A stretch of DNA of 64,000 nucleotides from Pisolithus tinctorius (Eukaryota; Basidiomycota; Agaricomycetes; Boletales; Pisolithaceae), in NCBI GenBank assembly GCA_024663395.1, contig JANFAH010000003.1, positions 1,426,001-1,490,000 of the forward strand, given 5' to 3'. Shown in pieces: positions 1 through 10,460 of this stretch; positions within the stretch are counted from its first letter, which is position 1; every line of letters starts with the position of its first letter. Position numbers and translations under genes: made by a program. The notes below the pieces were generated by a model, which saw only the letters and a program-made list of their open reading frames with translations, was not told the origin of the DNA and did not search any database.

Positions 1-576
1 ACTGAGCAGATGAACATGTAAACGTTCCTTGTCCCGATTGAATCGATGATCCGCTGCGACTATCGTGAGAGCTCGTCCTTGCCAAGTAGTTTCGTTGTGC
101 TCAAGCTCTCCCGCGGCATCCTCTCAGCTTTCCTCTTCCCAGGACCAACCGCCAGAGCACCTCCGCGAGCCAAGCTCTGTACTTCCTCCCCCTCTTCCCC
201 TAGGCTCGGCGTACTCCTTGTGGGCAACCCCTGCCTTAATCAGGGTTGCGCGTATCCACACCTATCTCCTCATTTTCTTCCTGTCCGAACTCGGAACCGT
301 TGCGTTGAATCCACGGAGAAGGCTCCCTCTGGTTCGGGTACTTCAACACCGAGGAGCTCTCACTGCAGGAAGTGAAGTCAGTTTTTTTCAGTGACTGAGA
401 CGCTGATATCATATATTTAAGAGAGAACTTTGAGTATTTCGAGTACATATTTTGCTAATTTCGCTCCGTTTATTACTAAACTAATGGAACGGTGAGGGGC
501 ATGATATCTTTCTGTCTTCAACCCCTCCACCCGACTGTGGGCACCCATATCTTCGAGAAATGCGCAGAGCCAAGTG
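1..576. other. Left-edge stretch without a recognised gene
   Basis: Open frames here are short, overlap each other on both strands and resemble no family I know. The region may hold the end of a gene lying left of the window plus the 5' flank of the TDP2-like gene. I see no RNA gene or repeat. Confidence 0.5.
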
Positions 577-1416
577 ATGCAAAGGCTTTCTCTCATATCA
601 TGGAACATCGACGCCTTCTCCTCGCGGGCCACCTCACGCGCCAAACTCATCCTCAGCCATATCCTCGAGGGACCGAAATCTCCGAATATCATCTTTCTCC
701 AAGAAGTCACGCCCGATGTCCGCACCTCTCTCCTGAAGGATGCGAGAGTTCGTGCTGCCTTCCTGGTGACTGATGCCGAGGACCAAACGTTGTCTGAGAA
801 AGTACCCTTTGCGACCATGACGTTGCTGTCCCGCGCACGCTTTACCTCTGGCCTGTATCTGCAGAAGGAAGATGATGGGATCGAGGGAGGGGGAAAGTTC
901 ATGCTCGGGCGCATCTCCCGAGTGACACTCCCGAGCAAGTACGGAAGGGATGCGCTTTGTGTGGAGATCATCCCCCCGAGCACACCAGGCACATTCTTCC
1001 GTCTCATCAACGTGCATCTTGACTCGCTCGGGGATACGCTACATTACCGCGCCCAGCAAATGGAGGTACTGGCCAACACCTTGCGTGAGCCAGGATGCAG
1101 TGGCGGGATCATTGCGGGTGACTTCAATGCCATCAGCCCCGAGGATGATGGGCTTGTCAACAAGAACAAACTGGTAGATGCGTGGGTTGCATTGCATGGG
1201 AGGGGAGAACCTGATGGAGCTACGTGGGGTGTCGGCATGGAACGGCGGGACGGACTGGGGCCGGGCAGGTTGGACAAGGTTGCAATGATGGGCTTAAAGG
1301 CTAAGGAAATGGAAGTCCCGCACCCTGGTCCGATTGAGGTGCCCAGGCCGGGCAAGAAACCTCTCGAGATCCCTTGGAGTGACCATTGCGGCCTGAGATG
1401 TACCTTTACCATCTGA
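577..1416 (+). CDS. Endonuclease/exonuclease/phosphatase family protein, TDP2-like
   Basis: A single-exon gene of 279 residues. The order of motifs is that of the Mg-dependent EEP superfamily and fits the tyrosyl-DNA phosphodiesterase 2 group: SWNID near residue 8, LQEV near 44 (metal-binding Glu), INVHLDS near 145, GDFNAISPED near 180 and SDHCGL near the C terminus (catalytic His). TDP2 enzymes remove topoisomerase II peptides from DNA 5' ends by cleaving the 5' phosphotyrosyl bond; that role here is inferred from motifs alone. The first ATG in frame is at 577 and lies nine codons before the first motif, so the catalytic domain is complete, although a short upstream exon cannot be excluded. 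Other EEP enzymes (sphingomyelinase-like, CCR4-like) are less likely because of the SWNID/SDHCGL pairing. Confidence 0.8.
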   Translation: MQRLSLISWNIDAFSSRATSRAKLILSHILEGPKSPNIIFLQEVTPDVRTSLLKDARVRAAFLVTDAEDQTLSEKVPFATMTLLSRARFTSGLYLQKEDDGIEGGGKFMLGRISRVTLPSKYGRDALCVEIIPPSTPGTFFRLINVHLDSLGDTLHYRAQQMEVLANTLREPGCSGGIIAGDFNAISPEDDGLVNKNKLVDAWVALHGRGEPDGATWGVGMERRDGLGPGRLDKVAMMGLKAKEMEVPHPGPIEVPRPGKKPLEIPWSDHCGLRCTFTI

Positions 1417-1588
1417 ATACTGTCAAGTAGGTTTGGGCTGGTATCCTCATTGTCGAGTCCCTGAGACATCGACATTTCAGTTGTGACAGATACGTGTTCT
1501 TTGGACATCGCTCAGTTCGCGTGGTTATGTAGGGTAGTAAAGCATTGCTATGGGATGTAAATACAGGGGAAGCAATGCGAGGGTGAAT

Positions 1589-1884
1589 CTAATAGAAACT
1601 CGAGGGGTGAAGTGGAGAGGGATTGGGGGAAGCGCAAAGCGCTTGCCGGCCCCGAACGGCAGCGATAACCTGCTGAATGGGCATGAGCTGCGAGGGCGGG
1701 TGGGAGCGCATCGCGAGGCGGACGTACCGGCGGGTTGTGCTGACGCGCTCGGGACCCCGGGAAATGACTGAGAGCAAGGCAACTACGATTATGATGCCAA
1801 CCTCAGTCCCATTTGGAAACTAGGACACAAAGTGGGGTGGGGGAAAGCATGGCTTGATTGGTATCTAATCACAGCGCCTCCCAT
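1589..1884 (-). CDS. Possible small membrane protein, unassigned
   Basis: A tentative two-exon model on the minus strand: a 12-nt first exon at 1873-1884, a 53-nt intron (1820-1872, GT-AG) and a second exon 1589-1819, giving 80 residues. The peptide has one hydrophobic stretch (EVGIIIVVALLSVIS) followed by an Arg-rich segment (TRRYVRLAMRSH), as expected for a small single-span protein. The region is more GC-rich than its flanks and contains a perfect AAGCGC-AAA-GCGCTT hairpin. I recognise no family. The first exon is very short and chosen only because the frame joins, so the start could be elsewhere or the ORF could be chance. Confidence 0.3.
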
Positions 1885-2340
1885 TGAAATGAGTTCTCTG
1901 TGGCAAACCTGAAGGGCAGAAGGGAACTATGGATGAAGCGATACCGAGTGTACAAATGAAAGGTTCGCGCTAAGCAGGTTGGCATTAGTCAAGTGATCTT
2001 CCTTTGTTTCAACGATCTGCAGCTCGCGTAAGGTGACGCGGCGGGCACCAATAGTTGGACGCATCGCGGCACGTCCGATGATCCGTTCAAAGCACCGCTG
2101 GTGACCGGAGTAACTAAATCACGAGTTCCAACAGGTTAGCAGAGTTGTCGCATGGCGGGAAAGGAGCCCCGTCCGTTTGCCATATAGATAGGTTCCCTCC
2201 TATCTTCAGAAAACTTGGACTTGGAGGTGGAAGCTATACCGTTTCATCACAAGGAGGTATCCAGTTAACTCACCATGACTCCAATAGACTATATGACAAT
2301 ACTGCGAGTGCCTCCTATACTCCTTCATTCCTCCTTCACA
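1885..2340. other. Intergenic stretch, 456 bp
   Basis: No supported coding frame. It presumably holds the upstream region of the exon-array gene starting at 2341; the last 60 bases are pyrimidine-rich (CTCC and CTTC runs), common just upstream of basidiomycete start codons. Confidence 0.4.
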
Positions 2341-3014
2341 ATGTCTCATGTCGCCCCGCCGAAATCTGAATTCCGTGGTGCATCCAGTGGTAAGCTCTAA
2401 GTTGTGTTAGCCACCCGTTGATCCACCCATCGATTCTAATGTGTAGATGCAGTACCCGCCAAGGGTCCACTCATGTTGAGCCGTGTCTTTGTTGATGACC
2501 ACCGGAAAGGTAGGCTCTAAGCTCTGTCATCTACCCGCTGACCCGCTCATCCATTCCCGTGTGTAGATACAGTACCCGTCAAGGGTCTACAATTCGCATT
2601 TGGTATTGATAGCCATCGAAAAGGTAAGCTCTAAGCTGTGTTAGCCACCCGTTGACCCACTCTCGATCCCCATATGTAGACGCAGTATCTGCCAAGGGTC
2701 TACGATTCACATTTGGTCCAGACTCTATTGATGACTTCCAGGAAGGTAAGGTCTAAGCTGTGTTAGCCACCCGCTGACCCACCCATCCATTCCTGTGTGT
2801 AGATGCAGAACCCACCGAGGAGAGTCCGTCCGAACAAGACATTGCGGTAGCGTATGCGGATCCCCTCTCTGTCCTCAATTGTTTACAGCCGCCGGTCACG
2901 TCAAGAGTTCTACAGGAACTGGAGAGGGTAATACAGGAGATTTGTGCATTGCGCCAAGACATCTCTACGCTGTCGCGCAAAGTTGACGAATACTTTGGAC
3001 GTGTCGACGAGTAG
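2341..3014 (+). CDS. Small protein from tandemly duplicated exon-intron units
   Basis: Five exons join in frame: 2341-2389, 2447-2509, 2567-2623, 2680-2745 and 2803-3014 (447 nt, 148 residues). All four introns are phase 1, 56-57 nt long, start GTAAGC/GTAGGC/GTAAGG, carry a TTGAC or CTGAC branch site and end TGTGTAG or ATGTAG. Exons 2-4 are near-copies: each opens with a variant of DAVPAKG and ends in a Gly codon split by the next intron. The N terminus is MSHVAPPKSEF. The last exon encodes a Leu/Val-rich amphipathic helix (LQELERVIQEI ... LSRKVDEYF), probably a coiled coil. No family is recognised. Because internal exons are symmetric (phase 1-1), each duplication adds 19-22 residues without breaking the frame. 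Confidence 0.75.
2390..2802 (+). repeat. Tandem array of intron plus exon-start units, period 114-122 bp
   Basis: Four copies of a unit made of a 56-57-nt intron and the following exon. Introns are 2390-2446, 2510-2566, 2624-2679 and 2746-2802. Intron bodies and the first ~20 exon bases are strongly conserved between copies, whereas the 3' halves of the exons have diverged. Units measure 120, 114 and 122 bp. The array lies inside the gene at 2341-3014 and is spliced out except for the exon parts. Confidence 0.85.
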
Positions 3015-3416
3015 ATAGCATCCAAAACCATTCCCATCCCGAGTATTCCCAAATAATAACCATGTAGTTGGCCCTAATGCAGTATGGTTTCATCCGTCCT
3101 TGCTTTATATGGCCAACTTACATAACTTGACTAGCTGTTGGTCTGCCCCTGCTGCACACCCAGCACGCAGTGTCCCAGCTCAGGGACGACGAGCTAGATC
3201 TGCATGTGCAACATTTCGTACTCTAAGACGACGGACCGGGACACGAAGCTTTCTTCCCTACTGTCTTTTATTGGTTCAACCTAGTACAGTAATAAGCAGT
3301 ACTAGCTAGAATGTATGTATTTACGTGTGCCATTCTACAGCCTATTCACATTCCTCACAATTCATTCTGTCCCAGTCCCCCACAGTCGCGCCGAATACTT
3401 ACGACGAGAGGTGTTA
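3015..3416. other. Convergent intergenic stretch, 402 bp
   Basis: Lies between the 3' ends of the exon-array gene (+) and the 779-aa gene (-). Only short non-conserved open frames; presumably both 3' UTRs. Nothing else seen. Confidence 0.45.
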
Positions 3417-5915
3417 TCATGACTGCGTTGGAGACGGTGTTGCTTGGTACGCCCCATAATAACCTGCAGATCCATATCCTGTGGGATATGGCCCAGGCAC
3501 AGCAGCAGGAGCCTGTGTAGTGGCTGACATTACAGACCGCATATGAGGCGGCAATGCCGTTGCGGGAGCATAACCTGTACCAGGCGCGGGGGTTCCTGCG
3601 GGCCACGCTGCTGGCGCATATGCGGCCTTCGCAGTAGCACCCGCCGCAGTCCCAGCAGCCAACACTGTGTTCGCGACTGCACGTTGACCGGGCGTTTGTG
3701 CGTTGGCACTGAAGAAACTAGCGTATGTGGTGGGCAGGGTTGGTGTGGGTTGGGACGCGCCACCTTGAGCAGCGGGAGTCGTTGTGCCAGCAGCAGCGGC
3801 GGCGGCGGCGGCCTGGGCCTGAGGAGTGTACTGGTACCACGAATAGGCATACTGTTGTTGTCCCGTCGGATTATAATGCTGACCTGGGTAATACTGGGAA
3901 CCTGCCTGTGTCGGCCCTGACGATGTCTGGGGAGCGTACGCATTGGGGTAGTAGGGTTGCGGAGCTTTATATTGATACCCAGGGCGGAAGGGTGCGGCGT
4001 AGTTGTACGAGTAAGCCGCGTAGGGCTGGGTCGACGGGGTGGCCGCCGTTGCGGGAGCTGTCGTAGTCGGCGTAGGAATGGCCGCGGCAGGGGGGTTAGA
4101 TGGGACGGAAGTTGCGGTCGACTTAATATAAAGGGTCGAGTCGTCGCGTAGGGCGGTAGATTGGGTAGACGGAAGAGTGCCATTCCAACCGGGGGTCGGG
4201 GCTGTGGGTAACGTTCGGTGAAGCTTGCGAAGTACGGAGGCAGATGGGACCAGCGGCGGAGTATCGTTGCCCGATGACCTCGGCCGTAGCGATGCGAGAA
4301 CGGTGAGCGAATCGAAGATGCCTTGTGCTGTAGTAGGACATGTTAGCAGGCAGGGCACATGTGATCAGGGGGGAAACAGACCAGTTTCCCACTCCTCTGA
4401 ACCTTCCTCGACAGGAGTGAACCCGCCAGGCTTTGTCAAGCGTTGGATCTGGAGTTCTTCGAGCCGTTTCAGGGCCCGCGCGTTGCGCTCCAACAATTCC
4501 TGAACAGCACCCTCGACCTCGAGGCTACCGAGAGCGTCTTTCAAGAGTCGTATTTGGTCCTTGGAGAACAGACCCTCGAAGGAGTCCTCGTCCTCTAGGA
4601 CTCCGTTACTTAGGGAGGGGTCGACAGTGTGCGTACTGCCGGCGTCCAGACTATCCGATACCGGCGAAGATACACTGTCCTCGTTACTATCGGTTGACGA
4701 GCTCGAGCACTCCTCCGACCATCTCCTCTTGCGCTCCTCCCAGCTACGATAGACTTCCCCCAAAGTCCATCTGCCGACTTCTACACCGTCTTGTTCGAAG
4801 GATGGGCCAAAGCTAGCATAAGGGCCGTAGTCCAAGAAAGAACCACAGCTCACACGACGTGGCCCAGGAAGTTTTTGTTTTTGTCCTGGTGGCTTCTTGG
4901 CACCGTAAGTACCTAACGTTGTGGGCGACGGCTTTGCCTCTGCGGTATATCCTTGTGGTGGCGTAGTCAAAGGGTCGACGTTGGATGGCGCGGGTAGAAT
5001 TGCAACTAATTCTGCGTTTGCAGTCTGAAGATCGGTAATGGCTTTCTCGTCAGAGGGAACGAGGTCGGAGCTAAGTGACGTCCACCATGTTGATCCAGAT
5101 GGGAAGCGCTGCATCAGCGCGTATCTGCATTTCTGGTGGTGATGAGGCGGTTTCTTCCAATGGGAGGGTTCGAGTTCGCCGTTTGCAGGTGATTCGTGGA
5201 CATCGGAGAGGATAGTGTCGATATCGAGGGGTAGTGGGACGGAGTGGAAGGATGCCTGGTCGAGGAGAGACTGTGCTAGGTTGCAGAAGCGAAGTTGCTG
5301 TGTTGCAGGGGAAGACGTCCGCGAGCGGGGGTTATAAGATATGGGGAAGAGGTTTTTAACGGCAGCCTGAGCGGATGTCCATATGTGAGGGGGAGAAATG
5401 GCGAGAGAAGAAAGTACATACGCGGAGTAAACGAAGTGGGTGCTGAGATGACTCTCTGAGCAGTGTGCGCAGAGAGTAAGTCCCCGACTGAGACTTGGAT
5501 GTAGATGGCTCGGAGAGGCTAGAGGACGGTAAGGGGAACACACGATCCAGCAAGCCTTGGGTGTCGACACTGCAGACGATGAGTGACAAAGAAGGGATAG
5601 AAGGGATGATGTGACGTACAGCTCGAGGATGTCGAGTATTTGCTGGGCGTCGGAGGCGCGGATTGGGACGTCTGCGGCGAGGTCGAGCTCAGGCAGAGCT
5701 CGGATTGGGGGTTGTTCGTCGTCGTCTGGGATTGCCTCTTCTTTTATGCCGTTCTCGGGGTGGTGCTGCTTGAGAGGTGGGTGATCGCCGCTGTCTGCAA
5801 GCGATACGCGTTTGCGCTTCTTTGTGGATTGCTTTGGACGGGGTTGGGCCGAGGCAGCAGGATCAGGTTGTTTGTCCTTTTCGTGAGCAGCGGCTGAGCG
5901 AGTCGCACGGGCCAT
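3417..5915 (-). CDS. Conserved-type hypothetical protein with basic N terminus and Tyr/Pro/Ala-rich tail
   Basis: Four exons: 5620-5915, 5422-5569, 4382-5366 and 3417-4327, total 2,340 nt, 779 residues. Introns are 50, 55 and 54 nt, all GT-AG; the last contains a CTAAC branch site. Splicing removes frame breaks and joins what look like two separate ORFs into one protein. The N terminus is charged with a nuclear-localisation-like KKRKR. The middle is a mostly folded region (LLDRVFPLP ... WWTSLSSD). Then follow an acidic Ser-rich stretch and a predicted helix (QELLERNARALKRLEELQ). The C-terminal ~270 residues are low-complexity, rich in Tyr, Pro, Ala and Gln with a run of eight Ala, prion-like in composition. 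I infer a nuclear, perhaps chromatin or transcription factor-associated protein, but assign no family. It shares a 233-bp divergent upstream region with mL43. Confidence 0.75.
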
Positions 5916-6148
5916 TGCAACGCAACTATTCTACTAATTGGCTAGGATTTGTTGTGTTGCCGAGTCGAGTCGCGTCGCGTCGATGATCCTACTCGAATTT
6001 AGCTTTTCCGTTTCGCTGGGATTCACGCGTGAGTCTCACTCGGGGCTGACGTTGGCAGCCAGAGCCAGTCCCCCCTTTCAGTCGCCGATCCAATCCCTCC
6101 CCCTTCGCTTTCCATCTCCGACCCAAATCTCCATTCGTCCTCTCTCCG

Positions 6149-6631
6149 ATGGCCACGCAGCACCTATGGCGAGCCCAGCTGCGCTCATACCCAGCCAACG
6201 GGCACACCGCGTTTCTTCCCCAGATCCGTAAGGTCGTGCTCGAGTTCTGCCAGCACTATCCATCCTCAACCAACACCCGCACCTTCATTTCAAACCACCT
6301 CGAACGCGTCGCACGCCAAAACCCTCATATCGAGTTTGTCGTCAGGCAGCGCAACGGTCATGAGCCCATAGCACGCGGCTTTTATGGTATATCCATTGTA
6401 CTCAACAACCCCCCGGTTAGCTCACTCGCCCGCCTAGCGAACGGCCGTGACAAGGTCATTCCACTTAACAAGTTGGAAGTGACCGGCATCGAGAGAAAAG
6501 TCGAGCTGCTGATGGACTCTTCCGGTGCAAAAATCAGACCGTTAAAAGGAGCACGGACGGTGGAAAGTACGACCGAGTCTGCCAGGGGAGTGTGGAGTGG
6601 ACTGCATGTCGACACGCCATTCACCATATAG
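6149..6631 (+). CDS. Mitochondrial large-subunit ribosomal protein mL43
   Basis: Two exons, 6149-6386 and 6438-6631, with a 51-nt in-frame intron (6387-6437), giving 143 residues. Removing the intron restores the family signature: RGFY-A-NGRDKVIPL, the conserved R-G-x-Y-x-N-G-R segment of the L51/S25/CI-B8 domain. The upstream part (VVLEFCQHYPSSTNTRTFI ... VARQNPHIEFVVRQRNGHEP) also fits. This domain has a thioredoxin-like fold and the protein is part of the mitoribosomal large subunit (yeast Mrpl51, human MRPL43). Length matches the family. No cleavable presequence is obvious, typical for this protein. Because the intron is a multiple of three and contains no stop, unspliced RNA would encode a 17-residue insertion inside the conserved motif. 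Confidence 0.9.
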   Translation: MATQHLWRAQLRSYPANGHTAFLPQIRKVVLEFCQHYPSSTNTRTFISNHLERVARQNPHIEFVVRQRNGHEPIARGFYGISIVLNNPPVSSLARLANGRDKVIPLNKLEVTGIERKVELLMDSSGAKIRPLKGARTVESTTESARGVWSGLHVDTPFTI

Positions 6632-6957
6632 TCGGACCTGTACGTATCTATATATCGCTGGCATTCTTTCTATACACTACACCCATTCGGAACGACTTCG
6701 CTAATGGACTCGACCCACCGGCCGAGCAGCCCGGAAAAGCGAATTAAAAATAAAGTAAAACCGTGCCTCGTTGCACTAGTGTGTCTTGTCTTGTCACGAA
6801 ACACGCCTTCGCCACCTTGCAAATGCCTCGCCCAGCTTTTTGAGTATCTTCATCTTCCGTCCCTGGCTTCCAGCCCTCTCTACACGTGGAGTACTCAAAT
6901 ACCTCGAGACCTCTCGCACCCATGGTTCCTGGCTTCCCCTCGTTCTCTACGACGATC

Positions 6958-8008
6958 ATGTCCACTGCCTCATCCTCAAAACCCATCGTCGTAAGTCCCT
7001 CATTAACATGATGATGTCTTCGAGAACATACGTACCTTCCTTTCCTAGTATCCAGAGTTTGAAAAGCCCGCATCTCCGAAGAGCGACGAAATCCTGCGAG
7101 ATTGGCTTGATACGGAAACAATCGTGAATGTAAGCTCCCTGCCGTCCCATGGGTTCCGATCATAACGCCCAACCCAATTCCACTTCACTGCTCAGCCCAC
7201 TCCGGACCTTTCCCCAGTCACTACGCTTAGCGATCTCGCCGTGAGCTCGCCTCGCCATGTCAACACCCGGCCCCACTGACGTCCATCGCCAGGACGTCAT
7301 CCCGGAAAAGGACGAGTATCGTGAGATGCCGCACAGCCTGCGTCGTGTCCTCGTCAGTCCCGTTCTCTCTCGTACTGTACCATGCCTTGCTCAACCCTCC
7401 CTTGCCAGACTCCCCCCCAGGAAGATGACGAGCATGCTACCCGCCAACGTAGCGTTCTCTTCGACTCTTCCGTTTCTCCTCCCTCGTCACCAACTTCCCC
7501 AGCGTCCCCGTATTTCAGACAGAGATGGCCGCCAACGCTAGATCACTCCACCAACAACGGCGTCTCCCGTGCTAGGCAGAGCGTCTCTTCCATTGGCTCT
7601 TGCTCCACCGTGCAAACCCGGACTGCACCCGTCAAATCTATCTTGACGAGGCACGATTCAGGCATATCAATGGCAACAACGAAGACACGACGAACAAAAA
7701 AACGCTCTCCACCGTCGGTCAAATTTGTGGACCCTTCGACGGGGCACAATGATGACTCAAGACTTAGCTCTCCACCATGCTCTCCCCCATTAGCGGCTCC
7801 ATCGTCCAGTCGACGCAAGCTGACGCCTGCTGAATGGTTTATGAAATGGTGGAGGAGAAAGCCAAATCCACCTCCACGACCGACGATATCCGGACCATAT
7901 CGTCTGTCGCAAGCAGCATCACTGGCAGAGTCGCGCGCCAAGTCCCGGAAACCGGAGCCAGGGAAGCTTAAGCGTCTTTGGCTACGCGTAACCAATGCTA
8001 CAGGATAG
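6958..8008 (+). CDS. Hypothetical Ser/Pro-rich basic protein
   Basis: Five exons, 6958-6990, 7049-7129, 7196-7240, 7293-7352 and 7409-8008, total 819 nt, 272 residues. Introns of 58, 66, 52 and 56 nt are all phase 0 with GT-AG ends. The short early exons encode MSTASSSKPIV, then EFEKPASPKSDEILRDWLD, and PEKDEYREMPHSLRRVL. The large last exon is rich in Ser, Pro, Arg and Lys, including KSILTRHDSGISM, TKTRRTKKRS and the aromatic-basic segment PAEWFMKWWRRK, and ends LKRLWLRVTNATG. Most of it is likely disordered with many potential phosphorylation sites. No enzyme motif or membrane segment is seen. The acidic N-terminal and basic C-terminal halves may hint at a regulatory role, but the function is unknown. 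All introns being phase 0 and the summed frame being open support the model. Confidence 0.65.
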
Positions 8009-8455
8009 CACGGGCTGGCCGCAAGTGAGGGGTTTTTGCGGTCGTGGTGCTCCCTAGCCGCTAACGCCTCATGCTATCCACCATACGCGCTACTCGCGCA
8101 TCTTCACTATGAACTCTCAAGGCCTTTCTTCTGCGAGGCTGGGTATGGCTATGATTAGGGCCATGCAGCTTCTGCGTTGTTAAGCTTTAAATCCGCAACC
8201 GTCCGTGGATCGTCTGGTTGTGATTAACCGAGCCGCGGGACGCTCGTGCTAAGTTATGGATGCAGGTAATCGTCTATCACTCATGATATATGCGCATGCC
8301 ACGTACATAAATGTCATCACCACCGGATCTTCACGATAATGCAACGCACGCACGCACACATCCACATCTGTAGTCTTACTTGACATCACTCACTGACTGT
8401 TCGTCAATAGGCTCTTACGTGTATTGACAGTAGTCGAAGTAGTCGAATGAGATGA
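8009..8455. other. Convergent intergenic stretch, 447 bp
   Basis: Between the ends of the 272-aa gene (+) and MGR2 (-). Contains a short CGCA/CACA dinucleotide-type run near 8345-8360 and no supported ORF; presumably 3' UTRs. Confidence 0.45.
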
Positions 8456-9079
8456 TCATGAATCCGCCGATTGTTGTCGAGCTTTTTCTGCCTCCCAGCG
8501 TGCGCGCATGCGCATAGCACCTTCGTAGCGCGAACGTACGAGAGGGGAAGCAAACTGCATCGATAAGGGTTGCAGATGAGGAGGAATATCTCCTTCATTC
8601 CGAATGACCTGTTTTCGCAACAGACATGCATTTACCTTAGACCGCGTAAGTCGTTGTTGAGGGGAAACACACGTACGGAACCGATGGCAAGGAAAAACGA
8701 AAATGTTGCTGCACTGCTGATCATGTACTGAGAGAGCGTAGCCAAGAATCCTCTTGGTCCTGCTCCGTTTCTGTCAGGTGTCATTGGTTTGTTAACAAGC
8801 TGGAATTGAGGCCCACTGGACAGGATATTGGACTGCTCACCTGAGGATGCTATACGAACCGAAGATGAATCCAATCGTCAGACCGACGCCTCCTCCCATG
8901 AGGGCACCCATCCTGAACAAAAAAAGTATATCCTTGGCTAGACTAAGGTGAAATGTGCACGGAGACATACTTTACTGCATTGAGCGTCAGAAGACTTGCG
9001 TTTCGAGAAACGATCCATATATTTGCTTACACTTTTGCCATACTGAAGGCTCCTGCATGTGTCGCACTGGTGTTGCCAT
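8456..9079 (-). CDS. MGR2: MGR2/ROMO1-family TIM23 translocase subunit with a 4-nt microexon
   Basis: Five exons: 9031-9079 (49 nt), 8971-8974 (4 nt, TAAA), 8841-8912, 8677-8770 and 8456-8608, giving 123 residues. Introns of 56, 58, 70 and 68 nt are GT-AG. The spliced product contains the family hallmark KMGALMGGGVGLTIGFIFG, a Gly-rich first membrane span, followed by NGAGPRGFLATLSQY and the second span (ISSAATFSFFLAIGSVIR). Yeast Mgr2 couples Tim21 to the TIM23 channel in the inner mitochondrial membrane and gates lateral release; human ROMO1 is the homologue. The four-base exon supplies one base pair of a Leu codon and two bases of the Lys codon in WQKLKMG, matching the family's W-x-K-x-K-M-G, so it is needed for frame and conservation. 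The C-terminal ~50 residues are charged and longer than in yeast. Shares a 100-bp divergent region with PEX10. Confidence 0.9.
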
Positions 9080-9179
9080 ATGTCTGAGTATACACGGGGT
9101 GGATGGACGACTGTGTTGTTGACGGAAGAAAAGTGTGGTGTCGGGTGGAAAGCTGTTTGACCAGACATTACGGCACAAT
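9080..9179. promoter_or_regulatory. Divergent MGR2/PEX10 intergenic promoter region
   Basis: Only 100 bp separate the start codons of MGR2 (-) and PEX10 (+), so both promoters and 5' leaders must lie here or overlap the neighbouring first exons. No TATA box is evident. The assignment rests on spacing alone. Confidence 0.5.
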
Positions 9180-10362
9180 ATGGCTCATCGACATCCACCA
9201 GCGTTTCCCCATGCTCGACAAGCTCAGATCAGTGGGTCTTGCATTACTTTTACACACGATTTCATCTCTGACTGCACTTTAGTACGCGCAAACCAGAGGG
9301 ATTTATTTCATGTAATTTCGTTGAAGGAGCAGGTGGAAAACGTGCTCCGGTCTTGGCTTGGTAGGGCCCTCACTACGTCATACACCGCCGTCTAAGCCAC
9401 TGCTGAACGCGCGCAGGGACCAGACGGTTGATGCGATGGGACAAGGAAGTCGAGTTGATGGTAAAGTTGTTGTACTATGGCCTGTCCATGAGTAGAGGTG
9501 CGTTCGCGCGTGTTAGCGACTAGTGTTTTGACCCGGTCCTCTCGCAGCGTTACAGACCCTTGGTGAAGAGTATACAGACATTTGGGAGCGTTCTACAGCA
9601 ACTGGACGATCCCCATCCAGGGCTACGCAGATAGCACTAATCCTTCTGCCAACGCTACCCTCTTACATTTATGCCAGGTCGGAGTCGCACCTGGATAAGC
9701 TGCCTCCCGGGCTCGCCTGGATGTTGCGAACGTTGCCCACGGTTTTGGAGGTGGCGTCTGATGTGAACCTGGCCATATTTTACCTGAGGGGAACATATTA
9801 CGACCTCGTCAAACGAATGCTGGGTATTCGGCATGTCGGTTGTCATTTCATTATTCTGCAACAGACCGAGGATGACTATTTTCCTTGTGCATAGATCTCG
9901 TCCACACCAGAGAATCCGCACGTCCGACCTCCTTCGTATTCGCTTCTTGGAGTCCTCATCATGATCAGACTCCTTTATCGACTCACTGCTTACCTCCGGA
10001 GTAGGTTATCGTCGGAGCCATCAGCAAAAACACGTACTGCAGATGTTGGTGCACACGAAATGTTTATCGATGACCGACCCGTATCTACCATGCTCGATGC
10101 AGGTGATCTTGATGCACAGCAAACCAAGTCAGCAGAGGACGACCAGAACACGGTCCTCGACATTAGTTCATTGCCGCCTCGAGTGAGGGCGGCGAGGACG
10201 TGTACACTGTGTCTTGAAGAAAGAACTGACGGTTGTGCAACCGAGTGCGGGCATCTGTTTTGTTGGAACTGTATCATGGGATGGGGGAGAGAAAAAGCGG
10301 AATGTCCACTCTGTCGACAGGCGTTGAACCTTACCAGACTGTTACCGATCTATAACCTTTAG
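9180..10362 (+). CDS. PEX10: Peroxisome biogenesis factor 10, RING E3 ubiquitin ligase
   Basis: Five exons: 9180-9231, 9283-9360, 9417-9497, 9548-9834 and 9895-10362, total 966 nt, 321 residues, a usual length for Pex10. Introns are 50-60 nt. The N-terminal Pex2/Pex12-type domain begins [16 protein letters not shown] and contains several hydrophobic helices ([52 protein letters not shown]) for insertion in the peroxisomal membrane. The C-terminal RING finger, residues about 268-306, has C3HC4 order: CTLC, then CGHLFCWNC, then CPLC. Pex10 with Pex2 and Pex12 forms the ligase complex that ubiquitinates and recycles the PTS1 receptor Pex5. The final LLPIYNL matches the family's typical end shortly after the RING. 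Convergent with SmE, with only 98 bp between stop codons. Confidence 0.93.
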
Positions 10363-10460
10363 TTTAGCTCAGGGAATTTTACGCCTCCGCATTTATTATA
10401 CAATACATGCATGTCCGAGCGTACGCAGGGGGGGGATCGTTTTTACAAATCAGATCATCG

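Noticed and set aside
2390..2802. Regularly spaced direct repeats resembling a CRISPR array
   Set aside because: The repeats are spliceosomal introns with GT-AG ends and branch sites, and the spacers are in-frame exons; the genome is eukaryotic.
3530..4183. A 217-residue Pro/Arg-rich minus-strand frame
   Set aside because: It is an alternative frame of the Tyr/Pro/Ala-rich tail of the gene at 3417-5915.
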